Numbered from the stretch's first letter, positions 8,530 to 18,649 are shown. The stretch is 64,000 nt of DNA from Vibrio nereis NBRC 15637 (GCF_001591105.1 NZ_BCUD01000001.1:496001-560000); one strand, 5' to 3'. Program-made: numbers and translations. Notes: generated from the letters alone by a model not told the origin.

Positions 8530-10074
8530 TTATGCTTTAAATTGCCTCATGAGCCTCTCTAAACCTTCTAACCGATCAACCAACTGTTTAATTCGAGTAA
8601 GTGAAGTATGCGAGATTTCGGAAGTACCATCAGCTAGTGTTTTTATATTCGTAATATTGCGGTTGATCTCTTGGGTCACTTGAGCTTGTTGTTCAACAGC
8701 ACTCGCGATTTGAATACTACTGTCTGTAACGAGATTCAACTTCGTTGAGATGGTATTGAGTACGTCACCAGTTTGGTTTGCTCTTTCCTTACAACTGCTA
8801 GAAAGCCCTATACCTTGCTCCATCGCGCTAACCGCGTTTTCTGCAGTGTTTTGCAGTTGGCGGATCATGGCATGAATTTCATTGGCGGAGTCGCCAGTTT
8901 TAGATGCTAAACTTCTTACTTCATCAGCAACGACCGCAAAACCTCTGCCGGCTTCACCAGCGCGCGCTGCTTCAATAGCGGCATTCAGAGCCAATAGGTT
9001 GGTTTGCTCTGTGATCGCAGTAATAACTTCCAGAATACTATCGATTTGTTGTGTGTCATGAGACAGCTTATTGATGATGCTTTGAGCATGATCGAGCTTT
9101 TCCGCCATCAGGTTAACTTCATCGATGGTGGATTGAATACTATCCAAGCCCGTTGAGGATTCTTTATCTGCTTGCTCTGCGAGTTTAGATGCTTCAGAGG
9201 CCGCGTCTGCGACTTGATTAATAGAGTGGGTAAGCTCTTCAACAGCAGCTGCGACGCTCTCTGTCTCTTGGCATTGCTGGCCAAGGCTTTGGCCAATGTG
9301 CTCACAGGTTTTAAGTTCTTTCGCAGAGGAAGAATGTATTTCACTTGAGGTTTCACTGGCCCTACCGGTTACAGCACGTAGCTGAGCTTTTCTCATTATT
9401 AACGCAAGCTCAATTTGAGAAAAGTCGTCGAAATGACTGGTATAAGGACGCTCCATTAAAGAGTTAGAATACGCGTCAGTCGCCAAATTACGTACCGTAT
9501 TAAAACGCTTAGACTGGAAAAAGCAGCACGCAATAGACAGTGTGCTGACAACCATCAGCGCAATATTCAGGATTGACGGGTTCTGAGCGGTGACTAAAGC
9601 AGCTAGAAGAAAAATGAGTGAAGCCAAACTCAGCGAAATAGCGTGGTATTTCAGCCTCAGTGGCGAAACGTTTTTACCGTTTCTTAGCTCTTCATATAAC
9701 TTATCTGCACGTTCAATTTGCTCCGGTTCGGGTTTTGAACGCACGGATTGGTATTCAATGATACTGCCATCAGGGCCAGTGATCGGGGTAGCGAAAGCAG
9801 AAACCCAGTAGTGTTTGCCATCTTTACAACGGTTTTTAACCAGTCCCATCCAGCTTTGACCGGATTTTATATAGCTCCATAATTGTTCAAATGCCTGTTT
9901 GGGCATGTCTGGATGGCGTACGATGTTGTGAGGGTTACTGACGAGTTCTTCTTCTTCATACCCTGCGATGTCACAGAATACATCGTTGGCATAGGTAATA
10001 TAACTTTGGGGATCTGTGGTCGAAATTAAATTGGCGCTAGCGGAAAAGTCTTTATTTAAATGCTTGTCTTTCAT
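8530..10074 (-). CDS. PAS-domain methyl-accepting chemotaxis protein (Aer-like)
   Basis: This is a 514-residue chemoreceptor with an N-terminal PAS domain (about residues 10-115; [29 protein letters not shown] and a WVSAFATPI strand). The NIVRHPDMP pattern is shared with the aerotaxis receptor Aer. Two hydrophobic segments follow (about 146-190), then a methyl-accepting signalling domain with the conserved hairpin tip ([18 protein letters not shown], then [12 protein letters not shown]). There is no periplasmic ligand-binding domain, so it likely senses an internal signal such as redox state, possibly through FAD. A conserved hairpin tip implies coupling to CheA and CheW. Confidence 0.93.
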   Translation of the reverse strand: MKDKHLNKDFSASANLISTTDPQSYITYANDVFCDIAGYEEEELVSNPHNIVRHPDMPKQAFEQLWSYIKSGQSWMGLVKNRCKDGKHYWVSAFATPITGPDGSIIEYQSVRSKPEPEQIERADKLYEELRNGKNVSPLRLKYHAISLSLASLIFLLAALVTAQNPSILNIALMVVSTLSIACCFFQSKRFNTVRNLATDAYSNSLMERPYTSHFDDFSQIELALIMRKAQLRAVTGRASETSSEIHSSSAKELKTCEHIGQSLGQQCQETESVAAAVEELTHSINQVADAASEASKLAEQADKESSTGLDSIQSTIDEVNLMAEKLDHAQSIINKLSHDTQQIDSILEVITAITEQTNLLALNAAIEAARAGEAGRGFAVVADEVRSLASKTGDSANEIHAMIRQLQNTAENAVSAMEQGIGLSSSCKERANQTGDVLNTISTKLNLVTDSSIQIASAVEQQAQVTQEINRNITNIKTLADGTSEISHTSLTRIKQLVDRLEGLERLMRQFKA

Positions 10075-10446
10075 TGTTATTTAGTTCTCACTGCGGCTGT
10101 CGCTATCGAAATTAAAAGTGGCCATTCTGTTAGCGTTCAGTTTCTTTTTTATGACATATCGCGCACATCCTAGTTGTGGAGTAGAAGTTCTACAAATGAC
10201 TTGTATCAAATAAGTATCAATCGTGATAAATATCTGCATAAACATTGAGGATATTCAGGTTTTTCTGCAAATACCCCGTAGTTTCAATGGTTTTAAGTGT
10301 GAAAATGATCATTGCCTCACGCTTTGCAAATAGAGTTGTAATATTTATGTTATAGCCAGAAAACCTATTCGTATAACATACGGAAGAAGGTAAGCGGGGC
10401 GTGATTCTGATAAACTTCTTCTATCACTCATTATTAAAAAGTAGCT
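10075..10446. other. Intergenic region between divergent chemoreceptor and NYN genes
   Basis: About 370 bases with no coding frame. A 13-bp palindrome, GTAGAAGTTCTAC, lies at 10181-10193 and might be a regulator site. Promoters for both neighbours must be here but no box is clear enough to call. Confidence 0.4.
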
Positions 10447-10929
10447 ATGGAAAGAATTGCCATCTTTGTCGATGTACAGAATGTCTATTACACGACACGT
10501 GAAAAATACAAAGCGAATTTCGACTATAACCAGTTTTGGTATGTCGCTACAGAGGACAGAGAAGTCTTAGAGGCAAGTGCCTACGCAATCGCATCGAATG
10601 ATCCGAAACAGAGGCAATTTCACCATATCTTGCGCGGCATTGGCTTCAAAGTTAAGTTGAAGCCTTATATCCAACGTCAAGATGGCAGTGCGAAAGGGGA
10701 CTGGGATGTAGGAATTGCGCTCGATGTGTATGAGGCCGCGTCTAAAGTCGACCGTATTGTCTTACTATCAGGAGATGGAGACTTTGAAATATTGGTGACG
10801 CGTATCCAAGAAAGGTTTGGCACCAAAGTGGATGTCTATTCAGTCCCCGGTCTTACCGCACAATCACTCATTGATGTGTGCGATAAGCATGTTCCTATCG
10901 AAGAGGATTTACTCCTCAATCGTTTCTGA
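10447..10929 (+). CDS. NYN domain (LabA/DUF88) putative RNase
   Basis: The 160-residue protein is a stand-alone NYN domain, a PIN-like nuclease fold. The expected acidic residues are present: D9 in IAIFVDVQNVYY, D88 in KGDWDVGIALD with D92 and D98, and SGDGDFEILV near residue 115-124. These would bind the metal for phosphodiester cleavage. Family members are proposed to act on RNA, but the substrate is not known. Its last 21 bases overlap the convergent DUF2986 gene. Confidence 0.88.
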   Translation: MERIAIFVDVQNVYYTTREKYKANFDYNQFWYVATEDREVLEASAYAIASNDPKQRQFHHILRGIGFKVKLKPYIQRQDGSAKGDWDVGIALDVYEAASKVDRIVLLSGDGDFEILVTRIQERFGTKVDVYSVPGLTAQSLIDVCDKHVPIEEDLLLNRF

Positions 10930-11103
10930 TTCTTCAGAGAGCTGCTCAACGCTTTCTGCATTTTGTTCTTGCTCGTTTTGAGCTTCAAGCTTGGCTCTTT
11001 CGGCTTTAGAAATGTAGCGAGGCTTGTTGCTTTTATGCAGCTTCGCGTTTTGCTTTTTCTGCTTTGATTTTAAAATCTGATTGATTCGTTTCTTACGGTT
11101 CAT
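10909..11103 (-). CDS. DUF2986 small basic/acidic protein
   Basis: The 64-residue protein has a Lys/Arg-rich first half (MNRKKRINQILKSKQKK, then SKAERAKLEAQ) and a Glu/Ser-rich tail. This matches DUF2986, a small family of Vibrio and Shewanella relatives without known function. It is convergent with, and overlaps, the end of the NYN gene. It could be nucleic-acid binding from its charge pattern, which is inference only. Confidence 0.8.
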   Translation of the reverse strand: MNRKKRINQILKSKQKKQNAKLHKSNKPRYISKAERAKLEAQNEQEQNAESVEQLSEESETIEE

Positions 11104-11198
11104 ATGTGCAGCCTAGGCTCGTGCTTTAGGGGACGCGCATAGTAGCAAATTAAAATATGTATGGCACGAATTACGCCATGCGTGCCTTTAAGACAAAG

Positions 11199-11221
11199 AA
11201 ACCCGCTGTGAAAGCGGGTTT
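11199..11221 (-). terminator. Rho-independent terminator of the TRAP operon
   Basis: AAACCCGCT (11199-11207) and AGCGGGTTT (11213-11221) form a perfect 9-bp stem with a 5-base loop. Read on the minus strand it is followed by a T-rich stretch (CTTTGTCTT). It lies 18 bases beyond the stop of the large permease gene. Confidence 0.85.
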
Positions 11222-11238
11222 ATTACGTTAGGTAATGA

Positions 11239-12534
11239 CTAAAGCATACTTGGCAGCCAGAGTGATAGTGGTGGAATCAGCAGTAACATCAAAAGTCGAA
11301 CAATGTCTGCGCACCAATATGGTGTTACCCCTTTGAATATCGTGCTGGTTTTGATGTCTTTTACGACACTACTTAGCACAAAAATATTCAAACCAACGGG
11401 CGGGGTAATGAGGCTGATCTCAGTCACAACCACAACCACAATACCAAACCACACCAGGTCAAAGCCAAGGCTTGCCACCAGTGGATAAAACACAGGTACT
11501 GTGAGCAGCAGCATTGATAAGCTCTCAAACACAGTGCCTAGCAGGATATAAACCCCCATGATCGCCAAAATGACGTAAATAGGCTCTGCACCGAATGTTT
11601 CCATCCAACTGACCAGTTCATGAGGGAGCCCAGTCCGGTTAACAAAGTTCGAGTAAATAAGTGCACCGATAATGACACCAAACAACATGGTGGATGTTCG
11701 TGCCGTATCAATCAGAATCTCTCTTAATACTGGTAAAGTTAATGAACGGCGATAAATCGCGATAGCAAATGCGCCACCTGCACCGATACCTGCGGCTTCG
11801 GTTGGGGTAAACACGCCCAGGTAGATACCGCCCATCACCAATGCGAACAGTCCAAGAATGCCAGAGACCGACTTTAGCGCGGCACGTTTTTCTTCTTTAG
11901 ACATCTTTGCCCCTTTAGGTCCGGCATTTGGGTTTCGCCAAACCACATACTTGGTGGCTAAAAGGTACATAAAGATGCCAAGCATGCCAGGGATAAATCC
12001 AGCGGCGAATAAATCGCGGATGCTTTGCTCGGTCAGTACGCCGTATATGATGAGAATAACACTGGGTGGAATCAAAATTCCCAACGTGCCACCTGCAGCG
12101 ATAGACGCGGCCGCTAAACCGTCTGAATATCCATATTTACGCATCGATGGCATGGCAACTTTCGCCATTGTTGCCGAGGTCGCCAGGCTTGAACCAGAAA
12201 TCGCAGAGAAACCACCGCATGCCGCGACAGTTGCCATTGCTAAACCGCCGCGATAATGCCCCAAGAAGGCGTAGCACGCTTTGTATAGTTCTTGGGACAT
12301 ACCAGCGCGAGTGATCAAGTTACCCATCAAAATAAACATCGGAATTACAGACAAGCCATAGTCTTGCGCTGTATCGATCAGTCGTTTGGCGCTAATGGTA
12401 AGTGCGCCATTAAAATTCCAATCGCCAAGTGCGGCGTACCCGACAAAACCGACAACCCCCATCGCAAAAGCGATCGGCATCCTTAGCAGTATTAATATCA
12501 TCAGTACCGCGAAACCAATTAAGGCAATAGTCAT
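11239..12534 (-). CDS. TRAP transporter large permease (DctM type)
   Basis: The 431-residue protein is the 12-helix DctM subunit that carries substrate transport driven by an ion gradient. Hydrophobic helices run along its length. Family signatures include AMGVVGFVGYAALG near the start, GGFSAISGSSLATSATMAKV near residue 110 and GTLGILIPPSVILIIYGV near 150. It is the last gene of a three-gene operon with the small permease (one base apart) and the binding protein. Because the operon runs divergently from paaZ, its substrate is probably phenylacetate or a related aromatic acid, which is inference. Confidence 0.95.
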   Translation of the reverse strand: MTIALIGFAVLMILILLRMPIAFAMGVVGFVGYAALGDWNFNGALTISAKRLIDTAQDYGLSVIPMFILMGNLITRAGMSQELYKACYAFLGHYRGGLAMATVAACGGFSAISGSSLATSATMAKVAMPSMRKYGYSDGLAAASIAAGGTLGILIPPSVILIIYGVLTEQSIRDLFAAGFIPGMLGIFMYLLATKYVVWRNPNAGPKGAKMSKEEKRAALKSVSGILGLFALVMGGIYLGVFTPTEAAGIGAGGAFAIAIYRRSLTLPVLREILIDTARTSTMLFGVIIGALIYSNFVNRTGLPHELVSWMETFGAEPIYVILAIMGVYILLGTVFESLSMLLLTVPVFYPLVASLGFDLVWFGIVVVVVTEISLITPPVGLNIFVLSSVVKDIKTSTIFKGVTPYWCADIVRLLMLLLIPPLSLWLPSML

Positions 12535-12535
12535 A

Positions 12536-13063
12536 TTAATCCCTCTGATTCAAATACTCTTTGTTAAAGATGCGTGTCACTAATAGAACAAGTGATGTTA
12601 CCGCGGTAAGCCAGCATGAAATTGCTAAAAAGTAGACAAAATAATACGTTGGGATCTCAAGGTATTCGGTCATTTCACCGTACATAAGCGCTCGGTTACC
12701 TAACTCCCAGACCTTGAAACCAATCACTGCCAGACTAACAGAGACCACCGCATCAAAACCCATATCACGAATGTTTTTTACCTTCGTAGGGATGATACTG
12801 TCGGTGAGGTCGACGCTAATGTGTTCTTTACGCCACGTGACCAGTGGCATTGTTGAGAAAATTAACGCGCCCAACAGGATCTCCGTGAGTTCGACACTTC
12901 CGGTGACTGGCTTTTCAAACAGATATCGGCCCACGACATCAATGCAAGTGAGCAGCATCATTGAAAGTAAGATTAGGCACGCGCATAGTTTCAGGAATTT
13001 ATCCAAAAGTTGGGCTGTTGACTCCCAACTTCTGGTAAACCAAATCAATGAACTTCTCATCAT
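12536..13063 (-). CDS. TRAP transporter small permease (DctQ type)
   Basis: The 175-residue protein has four membrane helices (about residues 25-50, 60-80, 100-125 and 140-165) and the DctQ-type patterns VVGRYLFEKPVTGSVELTE and MPLVTWRKEHISVDL. It forms the membrane complex with the large permease and is needed for substrate passage. It starts 6 bases after the binding-protein gene and ends one base before the DctM gene, so the three are one transcription unit. Confidence 0.95.
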   Translation of the reverse strand: MMRSSLIWFTRSWESTAQLLDKFLKLCACLILLSMMLLTCIDVVGRYLFEKPVTGSVELTEILLGALIFSTMPLVTWRKEHISVDLTDSIIPTKVKNIRDMGFDAVVSVSLAVIGFKVWELGNRALMYGEMTEYLEIPTYYFVYFLAISCWLTAVTSLVLLVTRIFNKEYLNQRD

Positions 13064-13069
13064 TCATTC

Positions 13070-14104
13070 CTAAAGTTCGATTGGTTCGTAATCGTTAACG
13101 ATTTTTCTAAACTCAGTTAAAGCGGCTTGAGCATCGACTTTGCGAGATTTAACAGACTTAATCCATTTGTCGTCTAAACCTTGCGTTAACTGCTCAAAAT
13201 ACTGCGCATCATCATCGGATAGATTTTCTACTTTGCTACCTGAAGCAATAATATCCGCTTCACCAATTTCATCGGCTTTAGACCAGTAACGTCCCGCAAG
13301 AGCAGAGAGTTTTTCCCCAGAGACATCTCGTATCGCTTGGCGATCTTCTTCAGATAGCTTGTCCATAAATTGAGGGCTAATAAAGATACCGAATGAACCT
13401 AAGTACAAACCGGTCGGTAATTTATAGCTGTACGGCGCGACATCTTTAAAGCGAGCCGCTTTCATCATATCCATCTGCATGAATAGACCATCGGCGACAC
13501 CTTGAGAAAGCATTTCGTACGCTTTGGTTGCGGGTGCACTTACGCCTGAAACTTCCAGTAGCTTGCCGACTTCAGTAGAAATCCCACCGCCAACGCGCAT
13601 CTTTTTTCCTTTAAGGTCTTTCAGCGAATCAATGGGCTCGCGCATGTGCACTTGGCCAGGCCCATGGACGAAAACACCTGCTAATTCGACACCGTTATAC
13701 TCAAAAGAATCTTTGAAATACTTTTCGTTTACTCGCCAATGAGCGACGGACGCGGCTTCACCTGTGGCTTTGTTTCCTGGCAGTTCCGCAATTTGCGTTA
13801 AGCGAAAGCGTCCGGGTAAATAACCGTGAAATGTCCATGCTGCATCAACCGCGCCGTCTTCCACCAACTCAACCAGACTTTTTGGATGCGCTAAGTCGTA
13901 CTCCAGTTTGATGGTGACACGACCATCAGTGGCTTCTTCTACCCATTTTCCCCAAGTCGGTAAAACGTCGGCATTCATGGTTTGCATAGGGCTAAGCCAC
14001 GTTGCCACTTTGAGTTCGTGTGTTTGTGCTTGAACGCTGTGACTCACCCACATAGTGGAAGCGAGTAATCCTGCTACGCCTTTAGCTACGGTTGATTTAA
14101 ACAT
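13070..14104 (-). CDS. TRAP transporter periplasmic substrate-binding protein (DctP type)
   Basis: This protein captures substrate in the periplasm for the DctQM membrane pair. The start is placed at 14104 (MFKSTVAKG) because AAGGA precedes it at proper spacing. The upstream in-frame start at 14152 would add 16 residues in front of the signal peptide. The signal peptide ends near SVQAQ. DctP-type features include SLKDLKGKKMRVGGGISTEV, with the conserved Arg that contacts a substrate carboxylate, and the ANSMOS-like YEMLSQGVADGLFMQ. The divergent position next to paaZ suggests an aromatic acid such as phenylacetate as ligand. The family is firm; the substrate is inference. Confidence 0.93.
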   Translation of the reverse strand: MFKSTVAKGVAGLLASTMWVSHSVQAQTHELKVATWLSPMQTMNADVLPTWGKWVEEATDGRVTIKLEYDLAHPKSLVELVEDGAVDAAWTFHGYLPGRFRLTQIAELPGNKATGEAASVAHWRVNEKYFKDSFEYNGVELAGVFVHGPGQVHMREPIDSLKDLKGKKMRVGGGISTEVGKLLEVSGVSAPATKAYEMLSQGVADGLFMQMDMMKAARFKDVAPYSYKLPTGLYLGSFGIFISPQFMDKLSEEDRQAIRDVSGEKLSALAGRYWSKADEIGEADIIASGSKVENLSDDDAQYFEQLTQGLDDKWIKSVKSRKVDAQAALTEFRKIVNDYEPIEL

Positions 14105-14377
14105 ACTGATTCCTTTGTAAGTCCCGTTGAAATAAATTAATCTCCTCACCAAGTGACACGTAAATATGTCAATTGATAATTTAAACGTATCATTTAAAAT
14201 TCTAGTTGTGTATCATGATTGTTAATGAATTGTGATTTTGTGAATCAGGTTATGTTTTACAGGTGAAGATCACCGCCATTTCATCAGTGACGTGCCGTTG
14301 TCAAAAAAGGCATATCACTCTGTGAAAAACTCTAGAGAGTAGATTGCTACGGCATTAAGGATTAACGAGGTAGAAAA
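14105..14377. promoter_or_regulatory. Divergent dctP/paaZ control region with candidate operators
   Basis: These 273 bases separate the TRAP operon from paaZ. Visible elements are TGATA-N9-TATCA at 14174-14192, TGTATCA at 14209-14215, the palindrome ATCATGAT at 14212-14219, and a 15-bp imperfect palindrome TGATTTTGTGAATCA at 14233-14247. In E. coli the repressor PaaX binds a 15-bp imperfect palindrome at the paaZ and paaA promoters. The same classes of motif occur before paaA here. Which of them binds PaaX is not resolved by eye. Confidence 0.55.
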
Positions 14378-16429
14378 ATGGAACAATTAACCAGCTATGT
14401 AGCCGGAGAATGGTATTTTGGGACGGGAAAACCACGCGTGGTTTCCAGCGCGATAACAGGTGAAATGCTGTATCACGTGAGTGCGGATGGTATGGATACC
14501 AATAAAGTTCTTGAATATGGCCGGGAGCGTGGAACGAAAGCGCTGTCAGGTATGACGTTCTTAGAACGCGCCAATATGGTCAAAGATTTGGCTAAGTACC
14601 TGCTGTCTCGCAAGGAAGAATTTTATGTCCTTTCTCAACATACAGGGGCAACCAGAGTCGACTCTTGGATTGATATTGAAGGCGGTATCAGCACTTTATT
14701 TAACTACTCAAGCCTTGCTAACCGCGAGCTACCTAACGACACCATTTGGCCAGAAGACGATTTGATCCCACTGTCTAAAGAAGGTGGTTTTGCAGCCCGC
14801 CACTTTTTAACGAGTAAAACTGGCGTGGCATTGCATATTAACGCTTACAACTTTCCATGCTGGGGAATGTTGGAAAAGCTGGCACCGACGTGGTTAGGTG
14901 GCGTTGCGGCTATCGTGAAGCCCGCGACAGAAACTGCCTATCTTACCCAAGCGATGGTTAAGGTGATGTTAGAGAGTGGACTGTTGCCAGAAGGTGCCAT
15001 TCAGGTCGTTTGTGGATCGGTTGGCGATATGTTTGAGCACCTAGATTATCAAGATGTGGTGACGTTTACGGGTTCGGCGCAAACAGGCCAAATGTTGCGC
15101 TCTCATCCATCCATCACTCAAAAATCAATTCCATTTACCATGGAGGCGGACTCGTTAAACTGCGCCATTTTGGGTTCAGATGTGACGCCTGAGATGCCTG
15201 AATTTAAACTGTTTGTGCGCGAAGTGACGCGTGAAATGACAGTGAAAGCGGGACAAAAGTGTACAGCCATTCGTCGCGCCATTGTGCCAGAATCGTTGAT
15301 TGATGATGTCGCTAAAGCATTAACCTCAAAACTTGAGCAAATTACGGTCGGCGATCCAGCCCTAGAAGGCGTCAAAATGGGGGCATTGGTCAGCAAGAGT
15401 CAGCTGAACGACGTGAAAGAAAAAGTCACAACGCTCTCGAATAGCTGCGAAGTGCTGACAGGAGGTAATGAGGCCGAACTGATTGTTCAAGGGTCGGCTG
15501 ACGGCGCGTATTATCCACCAACACTGCTGCGCTGTAACAACCCACATGATGTTGAAGAAGTTCACTCGGTAGAGGCGTTTGGCCCTGTGTGCACTCTCAT
15601 GCCATACCGCGATCTGACCGATGCTGCGGCGCTAGCGAAGAAAGGCCAGGGCAGTTTAGTGGGCAGTATTGTCACCGCTTGCGGCAGCGTTGCAGCGAGC
15701 CTTGCACTTGAAGTGGGCTCGTCACATGGACGTTTACATGTCTTGAACGAAGAGTCCTCGAAAGAATCGACAGGTCACGGTTCCCCTCTGCCAATGCTGG
15801 TGCATGGTGGCCCAGGGCGCGCTGGTGGTGGTGAAGAAATGGGTGGTCTGCGTGGTGTAAAACACTACATGCAACGTACGGCTATTCAAGGTTCCCCAAC
15901 CATGTTAGCGAAGATAGGGAGAGAGTGGGTTCGTGGCGCAGACACCGTCAGTGATCCTATTCACCCATTCAAAAAATACTTCGAAGACCTAGAGATTGGT
16001 GAAACGCTAACAACAGCGCGAAGAACGATCACCGAAGCAGATATCGTCAACTTTGGCTGCTTAAGTGGCGACCATTTCTACGCCCACATGGACAAGATCG
16101 CAGCCAAAGAATCCATGTTTGGTGAGCGTGTTGCACACGGGTACTTCGTTATCTCTGCTGCCGCTGGTTTGTTTGTCGAAGCTGCTCCAGGTCCTGTGCT
16201 GGCCAACTACGGAATGGAAGGGTTGAGATTCATCGAACCCGTTAAAATTGGCGACACCATCCAAGTGCATCTCACGTGTAAGAAGAAAATCAAAAAGCGC
16301 CAGCGTTCAGCCGAAGAGCAAGCGCAGGGCGTGGTCGCATGGGATGTTGAAGTGTGCAACCAAGATGATAAACCTGTTGCGCTGTATACGATTCTTACCT
16401 TAGTAGCGAGACAGAATGGTGATTTCTAA
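14378..16429 (+). CDS. paaZ: Oxepin-CoA hydrolase / semialdehyde dehydrogenase
   Basis: This bifunctional enzyme opens the oxepin-CoA ring and oxidises the resulting aldehyde to 3-oxo-5,6-dehydrosuberyl-CoA in phenylacetate breakdown. The N-terminal aldehyde dehydrogenase domain (about residues 1-520) has the catalytic Cys at about 295 in [10 protein letters not shown] and the general base Glu in FTMEADSLN. The C-terminal MaoC-like hydratase domain (about 530-683) has the Asp/His pair in [11 protein letters not shown] at about 565-570. Its length (683) matches the full fusion protein. It has its own terminator and is separate from the paaA operon. The hydratase domain removes any ambiguity with plain aldehyde dehydrogenases. 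Confidence 0.97.
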   Translation: MEQLTSYVAGEWYFGTGKPRVVSSAITGEMLYHVSADGMDTNKVLEYGRERGTKALSGMTFLERANMVKDLAKYLLSRKEEFYVLSQHTGATRVDSWIDIEGGISTLFNYSSLANRELPNDTIWPEDDLIPLSKEGGFAARHFLTSKTGVALHINAYNFPCWGMLEKLAPTWLGGVAAIVKPATETAYLTQAMVKVMLESGLLPEGAIQVVCGSVGDMFEHLDYQDVVTFTGSAQTGQMLRSHPSITQKSIPFTMEADSLNCAILGSDVTPEMPEFKLFVREVTREMTVKAGQKCTAIRRAIVPESLIDDVAKALTSKLEQITVGDPALEGVKMGALVSKSQLNDVKEKVTTLSNSCEVLTGGNEAELIVQGSADGAYYPPTLLRCNNPHDVEEVHSVEAFGPVCTLMPYRDLTDAAALAKKGQGSLVGSIVTACGSVAASLALEVGSSHGRLHVLNEESSKESTGHGSPLPMLVHGGPGRAGGGEEMGGLRGVKHYMQRTAIQGSPTMLAKIGREWVRGADTVSDPIHPFKKYFEDLEIGETLTTARRTITEADIVNFGCLSGDHFYAHMDKIAAKESMFGERVAHGYFVISAAAGLFVEAAPGPVLANYGMEGLRFIEPVKIGDTIQVHLTCKKKIKKRQRSAEEQAQGVVAWDVEVCNQDDKPVALYTILTLVARQNGDF

Positions 16430-16467
16430 CTTCCCCATTTTTGTATAAACACATCCAAATATTTTAG

Positions 16468-16492
16468 CAGGGCCATTTGGCCCTGTTTTTTT
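16468..16492 (+). terminator. Rho-independent terminator after paaZ
   Basis: CAGGGCC (16468-16474), loop ATTT, GGCCCTG (16479-16485) and then seven T. This makes paaZ monocistronic. Confidence 0.93.
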
Positions 16493-16500
16493 ATCACAAA

Positions 16501-16616
16501 ATTAACAATCAAAATCATGATTTTTTACTTTTGTTTAAATATTGTGTTGCGATTGATGAATTACATGATACATTAAATCTAACAATAACATTTAAAGTGT
16601 ATCAAATGGAGGAAGG
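16501..16616 (+). promoter_or_regulatory. paaA promoter region with candidate PaaX sites
   Basis: The region holds a perfect palindrome AAAATCATGATTTT at 16511-16524, a GATTGATGAATTA segment near 16551-16563 that resembles the GATTTTGTGAATCA before paaZ, and inverted arms TGATACA (16566-16572) and TGTATCA (16598-16604) spaced by 25 bases. The second arm is only a few bases before the Shine-Dalgarno GGAGG. These are candidate operators for PaaX or another regulator. Confidence 0.55.
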
Positions 16617-17546
16617 ATGTCTTCAGAGCAAACGTCATTCGAGCGTAAGATCGAACAAGAAATTGCTATCGAGCCTAAAGATTGGATGCCTGACGGCTAC
16701 CGCAAAACTTTGGTGCGTCAGATAGGCCAGCACGCTCACTCTGAGGTAGTTGGAATGCTGCCGGAAGCTAACTGGTTGACCCGTGCACCATCACTACGCC
16801 GTAAAGCGGTACTGCTGGCAAAAATTCAAGATGAGGCTGGTCATGGTATGTATCTCTACAGCGCAGCGGAAACGCTGGGTGGTGAGCGTCATGATCTCTA
16901 CGAAAAAATGCTCTCTGGTGAGATGAAATACTCATCCATTTTTAACTACCCAACGCTTAGCTGGGCCGATGTTGGAGTTGTTGGTTGGTTAGTAGACGGT
17001 GCGGCGATCGTTAACCAAGTTGCGCTGTGCCGTACTTCTTATGGGCCGTATGCACGTGCCATGGTGAGAATTTGTAAAGAAGAGAGCTTTCACCAGCGTC
17101 AAGGATATGAAGCGTGTCGTGTGCTGGCTGATGGCAGTGACGAACAAAAAGCCATGCTACAAGACTCCATCAACCGTTGGTGGTGGCCTGCATTAATGAT
17201 GTTTGGTCCGAATGACAATGACTCTCCAAACTCAGCAAAAAGCATGGGCTGGAAAATCAAACGTGTCAGTAATGATGACTTACGTCAGAAGTTTGTGGAT
17301 AACACCGTTCACCAAGTCCATGCGCTGGGCATGACGATTCCGGATCCAGACCTCAAATGGAACGAAGACACTGGTCACTATGAATTTGGCACCATTAATT
17401 GGGAAGAATTCTACCAAGTGATCAACGGACACGGCATGTGTAACCACGAGCGCTTGAAAGATAAACGCGCAGCATGGGAAGCCGGGGAATGGGTTCGTGA
17501 AGCCGCGATCGCTCACTCGCAAAAACAGATGGAAAGCGCAGCCTAA
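16617..17546 (+). CDS. paaA: Phenylacetyl-CoA epoxidase catalytic subunit A
   Basis: PaaA is the catalytic di-iron subunit of the monooxygenase that converts phenylacetyl-CoA to its 1,2-epoxide. The 309-residue protein has the ferritin-like iron ligands in [13 protein letters not shown] (ExxH) and [13 protein letters not shown] (ExxH), with further Glu residues in between. The start is preceded by GGAGGAAGG-like Shine-Dalgarno sequence. It is the first gene of paaABCDEFGHIJK, which are closely packed on the plus strand. Confidence 0.98.
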   Translation: MSSEQTSFERKIEQEIAIEPKDWMPDGYRKTLVRQIGQHAHSEVVGMLPEANWLTRAPSLRRKAVLLAKIQDEAGHGMYLYSAAETLGGERHDLYEKMLSGEMKYSSIFNYPTLSWADVGVVGWLVDGAAIVNQVALCRTSYGPYARAMVRICKEESFHQRQGYEACRVLADGSDEQKAMLQDSINRWWWPALMMFGPNDNDSPNSAKSMGWKIKRVSNDDLRQKFVDNTVHQVHALGMTIPDPDLKWNEDTGHYEFGTINWEEFYQVINGHGMCNHERLKDKRAAWEAGEWVREAAIAHSQKQMESAA

Positions 17547-17585
17547 CAGCGCCGTAAAGCATTAAACAGATTAAGGAGAATCAAG

Positions 17586-17873
17586 ATGAGTTCATTGAAC
17601 TGGCCGCTGTATGAAGTGTTCGTACGAAGCAAACAAGGTTTGGATCATAAACATGTAGGGAGCGTACGCGCGGCAGATGGCCAAATGGCACTCGAAGCAG
17701 CACGTGATTTGTACACTCGCCGCAACGAAGGTTGCTCAATTTGGGTGGTGGAGTCTGAGCAGATCACGGCGTCACAGCCCAGTGAACAGGGGCCACTTTT
17801 CGACCCAGCTGAAGATAAAGTCTATCGCCACGCGAGTCATTACTCCATTCCTGCTGACATCAAGCATATGTAG
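17586..17873 (+). CDS. paaB: Phenylacetyl-CoA epoxidase subunit B
   Basis: This 95-residue subunit is part of the PaaABCE epoxidase complex and is thought to bridge the reductase to the oxygenase core. It has the family patterns WPLYEVFVRSKQGLDHKHVG, then ALEAARDLYTRRNEGCSIWVV. The length is normal for PaaB. It lies 39 bases after paaA and 8 bases before paaC. Confidence 0.97.
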   Translation: MSSLNWPLYEVFVRSKQGLDHKHVGSVRAADGQMALEAARDLYTRRNEGCSIWVVESEQITASQPSEQGPLFDPAEDKVYRHASHYSIPADIKHM

Positions 17874-17881
17874 GGGGAATC

Positions 17882-18640
17882 ATGACTGGGCAACAAACAA
17901 AAGTAACCTACTTACTGCAACTGGCCGACACCAATTTGATCCTTAGTCATCGCCTGTCTGAGTGGTGTGGCGTGGCACCTGAGCTAGAGATCGACATGGC
18001 GTTGGCCAATATCGGTCTAGACCTGCTTGGAGAGGCTCGTAACTTATACCAATACGTTGCAGAGATAGAAGGTAATCATAAAACAGAAGACGACTACGCT
18101 TATCTGCGTGAAGAGCGCGACTACAAAAATCTTCTATTGGTAGAGCGCCCAAACGAAGGCTTCGATATTTCGATTGTGCGTCAATTCCTTTACGACAACT
18201 TCCACTCACTGCTTTTGCAAGAACTCGCCCAGAGCAGTGATGAGCAGTTGGCTGCAATTGCTAAGAAATCCCTAAAAGAAGTGGCTTACCACTTAAGGTA
18301 CAGCGCAGGTTGGATTGAACGTTTGGGGGATGGTACAGAGCTTAGCTATAACAAAGTGCAGATGGCATTGAATGAGCTTTGGCGTTACACCGATGAAATG
18401 TTCGAACCAAGTGATGCAGAGCTAGCCCTTGTACAGCAAAACATCATCACAGATGTGGCGGGCTTAAAAGAACAGTGGCTTAGCAATGTACAAGCAACAC
18501 TAACTAAAGCGACGTTAACACTGCCGGAATCGAAGTACTTTTTGCAAGGTGGCAAGTCGGGCCAGCACAGTGAGCATTTAGGTTTCATCTTGTCGGAGCT
18601 TCAGTACATGCAGCGAACTTATCCAAACCAACAGTGGTAG
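17882..18640 (+). CDS. paaC: Phenylacetyl-CoA epoxidase subunit C
   Basis: PaaC is the structural, non-catalytic ferritin-like partner of PaaA in the epoxidase. The 252-residue protein keeps the helical fold (LADTNLILSHRLSEWCG, DLLGEARNLYQYVAE, VAYHLRYSAGWIERLGDGT) but lacks a full set of iron ligands, as expected. It is closely spaced with paaB and paaD. Confidence 0.97.
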   Translation: MTGQQTKVTYLLQLADTNLILSHRLSEWCGVAPELEIDMALANIGLDLLGEARNLYQYVAEIEGNHKTEDDYAYLREERDYKNLLLVERPNEGFDISIVRQFLYDNFHSLLLQELAQSSDEQLAAIAKKSLKEVAYHLRYSAGWIERLGDGTELSYNKVQMALNELWRYTDEMFEPSDAELALVQQNIITDVAGLKEQWLSNVQATLTKATLTLPESKYFLQGGKSGQHSEHLGFILSELQYMQRTYPNQQW

Positions 18641-18649
18641 GGCAAGCGG

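Noticed and set aside
14201..14250. CRP site before paaZ
   Set aside because: TGTGA is followed by a poorly matching second half at the required spacing, so it is not called.
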